A DNA stretch of 64,000 nucleotides from Casuarius casuarius (taxonomy: Eukaryota; Chordata; Aves; Casuariiformes; Casuariidae), in assembly GCA_003342895.1 (NCBI GenBank), contig PTFA01000035.1:62001-126000 (forward strand). Reading direction: 5' to 3'. Below the pieces are notes generated by a model. The model made no database searches, was not told the origin of the DNA, and saw only the letters and a list, made by a program, of their open reading frames with translations. Both the position numbers and the translations under genes were made by a program. How positions within the stretch are numbered: position 1 is the stretch's first letter; each line of letters opens with the position of its first letter. Of this stretch, positions 13,524 through 25,100 are shown in pieces.

Positions 13524-14493
13524 CCTCTCCTGCTGCACCCTCACACTGGCTCTCCCAAGATTAAATCTGGAGCAGAAGACAGCACCACTATAACCTAACA
13601 CTCCCTCTTCACAGTTTTGACTACGAACCTAATAGGATGTATTCTGTACATGCAAAATGATCAAAGCTTTGCTTCCACATTCTCAAAAGCAGCCATCTTT
13701 TGCAAAACCAGATCTCCCTATGTTAGTTTACCATTAGAGAGAACAACGAGTATCGCTACTTGATCTTTGCTTCTCTAAAATTATCTAAAAATATAAACCA
13801 AATTGCAAGAGATGCCAGAACATGCATTTCAGAGACATCTTTAAGATGTTTGAAAATGAAATTATTGATCTTTCTATTCATCTTAGTTTACTGTAATTTA
13901 AAAGCATAGTTTATTCTCTGCTTAATACAACAGCTCTAGCCAGAACATATACTTGGTTAAGTCCAGCTAAACATTAATTTAAATAGAAAATGTGAGCTAC
14001 AGTTAACAAATACCTTGAATTCATGAGATAATGAATAATAACATAATTAATACTTTTCTGTTTAACAAACTGTTATCAAATCTGTCTTCCTCACATTCCT
14101 TATCATTATTCACTCAGAAAATCATAGTCTACCCATCTCTCACATTTAATGGTTAAATGAGTTCTTTATGGTTTTTCTCTGCATAATCACCTCAAAAATA
14201 TCACCACACTGAAACTCCAAAGATGATGGAAAAAGCGGGAAAATTAATGTGCAAGAGGTTTCTCTGAATTGTATCATATCACTGTAACCTCTAACTTCTT
14301 TGTGAATCTTATTAGGATAAAAAATGAAACCTCGCTTGAACGGTGTCATCTTCAATTTCCTAATCTGGTAGGCAGGTTCATCACAGGCCCTGTGATATGC
14401 ACCATCTGCTCTTTCCAGAGTTTCTTAACTGATCCTTTCCCACTCTCCTCAGAAATTTCCCAGATGCAGCCTTTCTCCAGCTTTGATTGCTCT

Positions 14494-14560
14494 GCCTCCA
14501 GGAGCACCCAAAGTGTTAATCATAACAATCAATCTCATCTGCAACCAGTGGGGGAAAAAA
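14494..14560 (+). repeat. Dispersed repeat copy A (unnamed family)
   Basis: Starting at gcctccagg and running through cccaaagtgttaatc to catctgcaaccagtg and an A run, this segment is nearly the same as the reverse complement of 19061-19125. By hand alignment 52 of 57 core bases agree, including 25 consecutive identical bases. Weaker similarity may extend left to a tccca(a/g)atgc word at about 14457-14466. The family was not recognised. It may be the conserved piece of an old interspersed repeat, or a short local inverted duplication. Confidence 0.8.
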
Positions 14561-14561
14561 T

Positions 14562-14579
14562 AATAATATATATATTATT
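14562..14579. other. 18-bp A/T palindrome beside repeat copy A
   Basis: AATAATATATATATTATT is a perfect palindrome made only of A and T, directly after the A run that ends dispersed repeat copy A. It could extrude as a cruciform or be a slippage hotspot. Confidence 0.75.
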
Positions 14580-15729
14580 CAACTGAGATGTATGTTGAAT
14601 GTTACATGATTTCCTGCCACTTGCTTTCTGATAAACTTCTTTGCTGGCCTTTGTCAGATGTTTATAGATATTTATAGCCACTAGGACCATCAATCCTAAC
14701 CTAGTTCTTAAGGCAGATTTAGAAGAAAACTTACGTCTGGCTTTTATTTATACATAATGCTAACATTTATGGCATATCATTACTATATTCTTTTCGGGCT
14801 ACTTTCTGTTAAATCAACATTACAAAATGCAGATGGATGTGAGTTCTTTTAACCTAATTTATTCTGTGTGCTTTTTCCCTAAACTAAATATATGTTGCTG
14901 GAGACAATTTTCAGAATGGAATTAAAGATTATACTGTATAATTCATTCTGCAGTAGCAAGTGCTAAAATCTGAAGATAAGCTATTCCCTAGTCTTGTGAT
15001 TTGTGAAAACAGTACATCATTTCTGACATATATTATGTCATCAGCACAATGTTTCTTGCATAGAATCTGTGTTATCATCATTCTATCTAGATCTAGCAAA
15101 CAGAAAAATCTTTAGCTAATCTGACTTTATTCCCCAAAAACAGAAGTATATCAATAAAAACAGCTGTCATACCAGGATGTTCAAGCATAATTCAAATAAA
15201 AAGTCCTTAAGTTTCTCCTGAAATATTGTATTATTTTTACAGATTTGAATAGAGTGAGCATTTAAATTATTCCTAACTTTTTTCACTGCAGCATTCACAA
15301 GCAGTCTTTTTATGCTCAGAAACATTTTAGGATATGGTCCTACATTGTAATTTCTCCCACACCGAAGTAATTTTAAGAAAACACCTGCTCTCCCCAGGTC
15401 CAAGTCATGCACCCACCATTGTGTAGTGAGACCATTTAATGCAGTGGATTCTTTGCTGTTGCTTACACGAGATTGCTCTAGAGTACGACTCCAAAAGACT
15501 CGCAGTGGCACAATTACAGGACTGTCGGACCAAGGCAGGAGGGCAGGTGATTGAACGGGAAGGTCTTTAACGGAGCTTGCCATGGAGAACTCCAGGATGG
15601 GCTGCACCCTTAATCAACGAGGAATGGTCCTTCAGGGATTTCTTGACTACAATATACTAGACAAGCATGTAAACTCAAGGTGGAGGTAACTTTATATTCT
15701 ATTTATATTGTCCACCAGACAAGGTACCC

Positions 15730-15747
15730 AAAAAAAAAAAAAAAAAA
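15730..15747. repeat. Poly(A) tract, about 18 bp
   Basis: An uninterrupted run of about 18 A. The bases to its left do not resemble a known retroelement tail, and no target-site duplication was seen. Confidence 0.9.
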
Positions 15748-16860
15748 GGAACAATAAACAATGCAAAATGAGAAAGAGATTATATCCAGGACAGACTCAC
15801 TCCCAATCAGCTGCAGGGCAGAGGGGAGGAAGGAGGAGAATTGCACACTCATAAGCCCAAGTCAAATGAACTGAACCAGCTGTTGCCAATAAGGAGGTAA
15901 GGAGGAGAAGGAAGAGGGAAAGACAGACTTTAATTCCTCCCCAATAAGCTTTAGCATCTTCCTTGCAATATAGAAATACCTAAACTAATTTTTAAATGAA
16001 CAGTCTAGCTTGGCAGCACTATGCTCAGTATGGGCTAAATTATCCTGCTTCTCAGTCTCTATGATAGGAGATGCACCTGAAAGGCATGAACACACACAAT
16101 TTGAAATATATTGCAATTAAATGTGAAACATGACATTGCTTAAATCAAGCTTGGCAGACTTCTAAACCACACCACTGTAAGGTTATAAGCCAAAATTCGA
16201 CATGTCCATTTATCATAGATCAGCTAGCAACCAGAAAAATCTCTAGAGGAAAACATTTAATTTAATATACATATAATTTAATATTAATTTATAACAGACA
16301 GATAAAAGAGCCTTTTCTGTGTTTTTTCCATATCCATACTGTCAACTGTATTCTCTGTAACTGTAGAAGGAAAGTATTGCCAATTAGCTTGACTAGATTC
16401 TCACCCCAGTCTCTCACCCTAGACTCATCTGAATTTTAGTATAGCAATTTCAGGACTCAAAGCATAATATAAATCCTGAAAAAGAATATAAGGGTTGCAT
16501 TTTCCTTTCCATAATATTTTTGGTGCTTTATTCATTGGACGGTTCTGTCCCACAAATAACCAGATGTCTTTAGCTGCACTGTTTCTTTGTATATCATAAT
16601 GCCAAATCAAACTATTTATCATAACAGAAGGACATATTGAAAATATGCATTCACTTTGCACTGAAACTTCATTTTTCCTGCAGCAAAGCTGTAGCATAGC
16701 AGAGTGTGCACAGTGGTAGCTAGAAAGTTAACATACACAGGCATCTTTGAATGAAAATTACTGAGAAATTCAAATAGTGAACTCAAAATGCAACATGCAC
16801 TCGAGACAAGCTTTGGAGAGATTCTGTCTGTTAGCTACTGAAAGGAAGATAGGAAGATAC

Positions 16861-16886
16861 ATAGATAGACAGACAGACAGACAGAC
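16861..16886. repeat. (ATAG)2(ACAG)4 microsatellite
   Basis: Compound tetranucleotide repeat: two ATAG units followed by four ACAG units. It is likely to vary in length between individuals. Confidence 0.9.
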
Positions 16887-17388
16887 TTGGTATATGTTCT
16901 TTCACAAATCCAGAAGGCACCTATTTGTGTCTCAGCTGTCATAAAATGTAGGATAAAATAACAAGATGCAGATCTACTAATTGCCTGGGTGTGCTCTAGA
17001 GTCTGGCCACCAGCTAACTCACGTCACACAGACACAATACAGTTAATTTAACTTGGGAATATTATCATTATTTGCTTATTGCTTATTATGGAGTTTCTTT
17101 TTTCTCCTCATATTAAGGTGATAGAGCATAAAGTGAAGGATGTCATATATAACTATGCTGTTTCATCAGTAACGTAATCAGCTTATAATAAATAGGAAAG
17201 ACCGTTCTTACAACAACATTGATTTTAGACAATGTATGAGGACTTGAAGCTAGATCTAAGATTCAGATTTAAATTTAATAGGTGTCAAAATCCTGTGACA
17301 TGAACTAACTTCATAAGATCTGCTCCATTTGAATAAGCTCGGAAGAATGGGCATTCCACCAGTAAAAGTTGAATGCAAGCTCTTTCTA

Positions 17389-17412
17389 GAAAATCAGAAG
17401 GAAAATCAGAAG
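17389..17412. repeat. Perfect tandem duplication, 12 bp x 2
   Basis: GAAAATCAGAAG occurs twice without a gap. It is a small exact duplication like those at 7.07 and 8.0 kb. Confidence 0.88.
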
Positions 17413-17498
17413 AATGTAATTGGTCTGGAAAAGTATAATGCTAATGCCACATTGCTCATCCTAAAAACCCAAGAGGATTTTAATTTCATCTAAACCTC

Positions 17499-17540
17499 CT
17501 TTCTTTTTTTTCTTTTTTTCTTTTTTTTTTTTTTTTTTTT
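17499..17540. repeat. Long poly(T) / T-rich tract, about 42 bp
   Basis: A T-rich run with a few C interruptions ends in 20 uninterrupted T. It could be the A tail of a minus-strand retroposed copy, but the sequence that follows (ggcagcctgag...) did not match any family I know, so it is called a simple repeat. Its length makes assembly and alignment errors likely here. Confidence 0.9.
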
Positions 17541-18656
17541 GGCAGCCTGAGAAATACCAATCGAAAGAGAGATGTTACACTAAATTGTTGATTTTGCTCA
17601 TTCACCTAAGCCTTGCTACTAAGTAAGGAATACTGAGCAATGAAGGGACAGGAACACAGAATGCCCGTAGAACCATTTTAAAGGAATCAAAGCAGGAAAC
17701 TGCTGACCAGCAGTCATCAGTTTTGCTGAACTCTCAAATGAGAAAGAAGCAAAAGAAAATGCTTCTTGATGCAAACAGTAAGCACCCAATTATTGATATT
17801 GAGAGGCATACTGTCAAAATGCAGACTCAAATTTAAAAAAAGTATCTAAAGCTAGCTTTAAGTAGACAAGTCCATTACATGTCAACTTAAGTTCTGAAAT
17901 ATATTTTTGTTCTTCACTGAGATGAAACCAAAGCCTTTCAAATATTATTGCAATATTCCCTGTGTATTTTCCACATAGAAGAATTCAGATTTAAGGTTTG
18001 TTTTGGTTTTATTTAGTATTTCTCTTCCTCCTCTGCCTTTCTTTTTGTCTGGTCAAAAGTAGCAAAAGAACCCTGAAAACTCAGAAATACTCAAACATCA
18101 TCAGAATTAACCCATCCCCTTGAAACAGCATATTCTGAAGACAATAAGTGTATTTAGGAACATTTCAAACAGCTCCCCAGTTTCTTCATTTTTCACTGCT
18201 ACATACCTGTGTTTTGTGTAAGTGCATACAAGGAAAGAGCAAAATAACTAAGTAGACTAGTGAACACTTAAATTAAAGCAGCATCAAGAAGCGTCTCTTC
18301 AAATTTTGGTTGTAAAGCCATTGGGTGGAAAGCCATTTCGGAGAGGATTCTTATTCAAATCCTTTCTCATAAACCTTAGCTTAAACGTACAGGGGATTTT
18401 TATTTCATTTAAATCCATTCACCTATCCCTAAAGAAACATATAATAATACTTGCTATCAAGAAGTGTTATCATTTATTTAGTTGGAGGACAAAATTACAA
18501 AGGTACAAGCTTTTGAGTAAGTTGGGCAGAGACAGAGCCAGCTCCAAGGTAAAGTCAGTTTAGGAAAACACCTGTGAGTGCAATCTAATGAACAGTTGTA
18601 GGCAACATAGACTTTTCTGTCCTTCTATCTTTGGCCTGTAACTGAGCTGCACATAC

Positions 18657-18753
18657 AGAGACTGCTGGAGGACTCTGTTTCTCATAGGAATACTAGCCGA
18701 CAGCATGCTGACAGCTTCCCTAAGAGATTCACACTGCCGCTCTCGTTCCTGCT
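18657..18753 (-). CDS. Weak candidate internal exon, unidentified protein
   Basis: On the minus strand, a 97-base segment lies between an acceptor-like ggttttcag and a strong donor-like GTATGT. In the open frame it reads as a polar, Glu/Arg-rich stretch (EQERERQCESLREAV) followed by SMLSASIPMRNRVLQQSL, which would suit a helical or coiled-coil region. The segment is richer in G+C and CpG than its flanks, as many avian exons are. Against it: the pyrimidine tract upstream is short, the open frame extends past both splice sites by chance, and I could not match it to a family. The surrounding 78-codon frame covers 18560-18796. Confidence 0.2.
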
Positions 18754-19060
18754 CTGAAAACCTCCTACTCATCAAAGAAGCATGGTTATAACTCATAGTT
18801 TTTGAGACACAAGTGTAGCCTCTTAAGAACAGTGCAAAATAACCTAATACTAATCCAAATGAGCAGGTTTTACAGAAATTTCTTGAAGAACTGATGAAAT
18901 TGATTAAAGAATCGTACCTATCTCAATGTGATACCTTTCAGAGCATTTTAAATGACAGAAGATTTGTAATGGAACATGGTTCAGCCCGAGCTTTTCCGAA
19001 ACTGTTGTCTTTGTACTTATATCAAAGCAATGGGCTACCATTATCTGCATATTTTTCTCA

Positions 19061-19125
19061 TTTTTCTGCACTGGATGCAGATGAGAATGATTGTTATGAT
19101 TAACACTTTGGGCCCCCCTGGAGGC
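19061..19125 (-). repeat. Dispersed repeat copy B (inverted relative to copy A)
   Basis: The reverse complement runs from gcctccagg through cccaaagtgttaatc to catctgcatccagtg and an A run, with only five differences from 14494-14550 over 57 bases. The three differences near the left end cluster in one G-rich four-base word. Copies A and B are about 4.5 kb apart and point in opposite directions. Both happen to leave similar short peptides in the open frames that cross them, which is a side effect of the repeat and not evidence of coding. Confidence 0.8.
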
Positions 19126-19129
19126 ATTC

Positions 19130-22100
19130 TTTCTAGGTGGAAGCATTTGGGATACATCTTTAATAGTATTTGCTCAGTCTTAGGAAAGCTCTGTCTAGTC
19201 AGAGACAACCTTATGAAATCAAAGCATGAATATGAAATTAGAGTAGGCCCTGAAAGTGGTAATTACCTTAAAGACGGGAAAAAATTATTTTCATAATGAA
19301 GTTGCAATCACACTTTGGCTTTCTTTATCAAAAAGATTTCATTAATATTATTTTTATACATCATCTTTGGTAACCAAAATTGTACATCAGGTCCTATTTT
19401 TTCCATTAGTATCAGGAACAAGAATTATGGTAGTTCATTAAGTAATGGCAATTACATAATCATTTATTAAACCTGCCTCTGAAAACTGCTTCTTCTGTGA
19501 GACTCAGAATCTACCAGTGCTCATATTTGTGATGTAGTGTGATAGCACTGGGCTGAAAGCAGAAGATAAGAAATATTACATGATATGCATTTATTCTCTG
19601 TGCCTACTTTTTTAATATATAGCTGCATGGTTTAACACTATGATAATCTCATTCCTATTAATGCAGCAATCCCAGCTGTGGTATCTCAATTTATGAGACT
19701 TAGCAGTTTGATGGATGTGAATGAGTAAGTCTTTCATCACTATGATGTTTTCTAAAAGAGATGTATTCAGAGTCACTTTAATTTTTAATGCCAAAATGTA
19801 TTGTATGGGAAACCTCTCCCAAATATATCATTTACTTCTCAGTAAGTCTAAAATTGTTTACTTGTTCTACACTTTTACATCGTTTGACCCTATGCACAAA
19901 ATATTTCCACTGATACATTCAGCTTTCAGGCTATTTGGACCCACTATGATTCTAATGCTATCCTCTGTGTTGATGAGCTGTTAGTGGTATTTGTTAGTCC
20001 TAGCCATGCAGAACATACAGTTGAAAAGTTCTGTATTTTTTTAAAAACTCATTTATGTTGTTATCTAGAATATCACACTGAGGGTATTCAGAATGACGTG
20101 TGCTTTGCTCATGACAAGTTTTCTTTTTTTTTGTGAACATCGTGGAACCCATACAGCTCAAAGTCGTGCTTCTTGCTTCTAATACACAGTATCAAAGCTG
20201 ATGATATATACCCAAATTTGTAAAGCATTTAAGCACATGCTTTTCTTTGTGTATGCACAAAAGCACTTTGCTGCGTTGGAATTAAAGACATTCATAAAAG
20301 TATAAACATTCTCCAAGTGAGATGTAAGCAGCTTAATGAGTGCTCTGCTAAAATACAGTTAACATAAGCACATGCTAAAAGTAGTGGATTTAAGCACATT
20401 GTTAAACCGGAGCCTGAATTACAATTGCAGGGCCAATTTCCATCTCCTCAACATTACAATTAATACTTTCAGCCAGCAAGGACTTGCTAGAGGACGTATA
20501 ATCTCTTTATTAGCAGCATTTATTGTGGTCCACTGCTCATGCTCAGGTGACAGAAGCAGCCATTGAGCTGATCAGAACACCACACATATCATCATGGCCC
20601 TGAGCCCAAACAGCTGTGCAAAAACCTTTAAGGTAATTTGTTTTACCGTGCAGCCACATCAGCATGGAAAAATGTAAAGAAAACACAGTTTGAAGTCATT
20701 GATTTCTGGGGAATGGAAGATCTAATGCAGACCCACAGATGTTACCAGTGATCACACTTAAAGAACAACTATCTGCTTGACTTTCTGATAAGCAGGAACA
20801 GAATGGGACCTGGCCAAAGCAAGATTGCCAGCTCCAGGGTTTTCTGAACGTGTTCTCATGTTCTACCAGCAAGTCTTATCCAAGCAGAGTTCACACACAC
20901 ATGCAGTCTACTTGGCACATCCAGAGTGTTTAAACTTACCATGTGTATCCTACACAGCCCTCCAGCTGCATGTGTGCAATAGAGTCACCGGGAGCAAGCC
21001 CCATCAGCTGTGCATCCTCTGGCCACATGAAAACACACTTAGGACACTTGCTGATTCACAGCACGTATGCTGCATCGTACATTCGTCCATATTTCCAGGA
21101 CTAATTGAATTACAACTATGTACATCCTATTGCAATATAGTCTTTAGGATTTCAGGATGTATCTGAAATGGTTTGAAGACTGAAGAAAGCATAGACTGTA
21201 ACTAAGAAAGCGTCTATGTGCAGACATAGTGAAAGAGCAGGTGTAGTGGATGTGAAGAAATAATGACTCTCTGCCATCTAGAGGCAATTCAGATATTTCT
21301 TTTCTTGTCATCTTATAAAAGTTTTCTTAGTCCATCCGCTCAAAATGCAGATATCCTGCATTGAGTTTTTTGAAAAGTAGCTTAATCTCAAATTTGTTAG
21401 GCAGGCAAGGAAGTTCATCAACTCTTTATGGAAAAGGGAGGTGAACTAACAGTCAGTTAAATATCAAGGTGCTCATACTACCGAGAACATTTCTTACTCA
21501 AGACTGATTTTCTGCAATCCAGAAAGGGTTTAAGATGCTTTCAAAGGCAATGACAATGTGTGGCAAATGTAAGTATGTATACATTAGAGTATGAGAAGAG
21601 GAAAAAAGCTTGAAGAACAGTACCTGTTTTGATAAAACAGAGCATCAACAATAAAACTACAACTACATCCGCAATATAAATAAAATTGGACAGTAAAAAC
21701 AGTATTTACAGTTCCCACTTGTCTCTCCCACATGCACACTTTTTTGCTGTTATCATTTTACATAGGTCAACAAAATCAAATATTCCAACTAGGTCTTCAG
21801 AAATTTTTTACTAACTCTTGCTCCACTTAAATGCTTGCTGGCTTACTTAGAGTCGAAATGTTGCATTGAGAAAGCAATTTAAACACACAGCAATGAAGCA
21901 ACTCTAGACATGTTGAACATTTATTGCTTTTATTACCACTCATTTTCCATCTTTGCCTATGAAGTTTTACACAGGCTAAGTTAAATTTGCCTTACATCAG
22001 TGTAAAATAGTTGCCACTGAGAGTGTTGCTTACAGTAGAGATTCCCAAAGTGCGTATGCATACCACCAATACAAAGCACTTCCAAGTGCTTTACTGGTGG

Positions 22101-25100
22101 CAGTAACTAATGTCCCTAAGAGGTGATTCAACCCAGCTGTGGTGGTGCTGCCTCTGCACATCCAGAACCACCAAGAAGGGCTTACCCTACAGTCAAGTCA
22201 ACCAGCATACAGAGAAGGGGTAAAGAGATGGATGTAGCGATGACAGGATTTGTGGCATGAAGGATAGAATATTGGTCATGAGAACTGAGCTTTTAGTTTG
22301 GGGATAGTGTGGTAATCAGGGAGGAGAAAGGTTTAGAAACCTGCTTTTAGACTTAAAAAGATCTAAAAGGATGGAGGAAAAGGAGTAGACTCCAGTGGCC
22401 TCATATTCTTGGCCTAGTACAGAGCTACTAATGCTGTCAAAAAACAGCTGTTGCTGCCACTTCTTGTGGTACTTGAGCAAACAGGCAGAGCCTGGAATCT
22501 CCTGGGTTAAAGAGCTGGCTCTTACCATCAAGTTTATTCAACAGCTAAAAGTAAGGGAGAGAAGATGGAATTATTTCAGCAGGAAGGAGTATTTGGATTA
22601 AAATCTCCCCTCAGCTCTCTGCCATTTGTTATAAAATGTCCCTGTAAGAAACACTGTAGTCTTGAAATTATTTGAAAGTAGTACACATTGGGAAAGAACA
22701 ATATCCAGTCTCTAGGTTACCTGTGTGTTAGCTCAGTTTTTTGGTTTGTGTGTATCAAAAGAGAATGATTTGGCAGAGCAAGGATAACAAAGCTTGATGA
22801 GGGTTTTGACAGAAGAAGGTAGCAGATTGAAAGCAGTTCCTTCCACCATCTGCACACTTCTGTCCAGTCTGTACTGGCTACTGCATTATGAAGCTCTTTA
22901 ACACAGCGCAGGAAGCACTGGGTCAGTAAAATACCCTGTCTTCATTTATTTTCATAACTTGCGTTAGCATTACCATTTTGGCTGAAATTTTCCATGCTGG
23001 GTGTCTGCACAGACTGCTGGATTTGGGGTTTTTTTTGTTTTGAAATTTCAGCCATCCTGTTAGATGTAACTAAACAAACAATTTTGTAAACACTTCAGAG
23101 GGATCCAGGGAGGTGCTATAAAAAAAAGTATTAGTATGACTGTTACACTGATAAATTCTAGTACCTCTTGTAACTTAAGGAGGATCTTTACGTTTGTTAG
23201 GGAATCACCATTCTCTACTGTCTAAAAGACTGAAGTTCATGCATATTTGGCCAGCCTCTACCTCCATGAAAAAAACTGTCACTTGCATGTGTCCAGCAAA
23301 GATTTTCAAAGAGCTTAGTAGTTAAGTTCTCTAAAGAGCCTGTGTAGAATGAGTGTGATCCTCATAGCTCCTGCAAACCAAACAGACAAAGGACTATATT
23401 GATGCATCATCCCCTTTGGACATGCTTCAATCAATTTATGCAGGATTTTCCCTAAAAATGTCACAGAGACTATTCAGAAGACACTGGAACTGATCAAGCA
23501 TAGAATTACTAAAGAGGGCATTTTGAAGCTTCTCAGTTATTTCATTTATCCCCAGCCTCTTTTTCCCTGCTTACAAACTCCCAAGAGAATCAGTGGAGGT
23601 TCTCCTGTACATTTTAATTCCACCTACAGGATGTTGAGAACAGGGAAGAACCTGCAGCAATTTTCAGAGACCAGATTTTGTTTCCACCCACACAGCCATT
23701 ACATTTGGGCAAGATAGAGAGAGCTCACATTTGTAGATCTGCCTTTGCAGATACATGAGCTGCATCCACTCCGAATGTGATGTTATGCTTCTTAGTCACT
23801 CAGCTAGCCCCTTTGTAGTGCCCAGGCAAACAGAAGATGTGGATGCAGCCCAACTCACATTCTATCCAAGGGCAGAGAATAAATACAAAGCAGAATATGG
23901 AGGAAAGCAGCCTTCATGAGAAAGCCGCTAGGCACAAGGCAGGAATGATGGCTGTGATTGAACTGCAGCCACTTTGTGATCATTCTTGAACACAGTCCAA
24001 CTCAACTGCTGACTAGGAATACCCAAACTGCACGATGCGCTGATAGAAAATGCCCTCCTCACAAAATCTGTATTTTTCACAGTGTTAAAAATATCTGAGA
24101 AACTGTCATTTTTTCCACTGAGAACTTGGAATGACAGGCACATTGCTGCTGTCAGGAGAACTGTATTCAGATTTACCTACTGCCTTCATGAGAGCTTCTG
24201 AGTGTTCTGAATCTCTGCTCTCCTTACCAAATATCTCCAGTTCACGTGAGCCTAGCCACCAGCAAGATTGGAACCAATGTTTTGCTCATCTCCTTACCCT
24301 CCCCAAGAGTTAATGAGGAAGAAACGAGACTGGGTGCACCTACCACATACTTTTTCAGCAATTGAGCTTCACTTTTTGCCTGCAAAAGACAATTCAGTTG
24401 ACAATAACTTTCTGCATGAGTAGTTCAGAAACAAAGGAGGTCACTTTGGGACTTCCAAAAACATGAGACACAGAAGACTGACCAGATGGCTAAACAAAAA
24501 AATATCAGGAAAGCCATGACACTGAAATTCAAATAGGAAAAATTTTGGATAAAGTACGAGGTGGAAAAACGCTCTGAACTGTGAAAAAGGAAATTATTTT
24601 TCACTATTTGGTTCACACTATGTTCAGGGAAACAGTGTTTTTTCTTCTTTCTTTTAAATGATCAAGATTGCATGAAAGAAATATGATTCCATTATCAGTT
24701 TATTCCCCCATTGTGAAGAAGTCATAAGCATCCCTAAAATTGACTGTTTGGGTCAAAAATATGACGTTATTATATTCTATCACGTAGACAACGCTTGCAT
24801 CGTAAAGAGAAAATTCAATTGCAGTATTATCTGTTTACCAATATATCTTAATGCTACTGGGTATTACCATTGACTTTTCCTCCTGGGGCTTACCTTCTGC
24901 ATCAAAGTTAACATACCTAATTACACACCACCACTTTATACAAGATTTTAAAGAGTGAACTCCACTGAAACTGCTTCTGCTGTAGTGCTGGAATAGATAC
25001 TTACCATCTAATCACTGGAAAAGTTATTCTATTCTATAAGAGTGTTTCTCAGATTCTTTGAGAGAGCTATGTGCTTTCAGCTGGTTTGTTTCCCTATTAC

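Larger units (their letters stand above)
14580..18656. other. Unique AT-rich sequence with simple repeats
   Basis: No gene is supported. A 146-codon open frame on the minus strand (15167-15607) begins just after a stop, has no recognisable domain, and sits in a slightly CpG-richer stretch at about 15470-15620; I rate it as probable chance. Simple repeats at 15730, 16861, 17389 and 17499 are listed separately. Confidence 0.5.

Noticed and set aside
15167..15607. 146-codon minus-strand open frame
   Set aside because: It starts directly after a stop, has no recognisable domain or good splice sites, and a frame of this length is within what chance allows across six frames of 64 kb.
14269..19146. 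Similar peptide QSVNHNN.SHL in two separate open frames, as if from related genes
   Set aside because: It is explained by the DNA repeat shared by 14494-14560 and 19061-19125 in opposite orientation; the likeness stops where the repeat stops.
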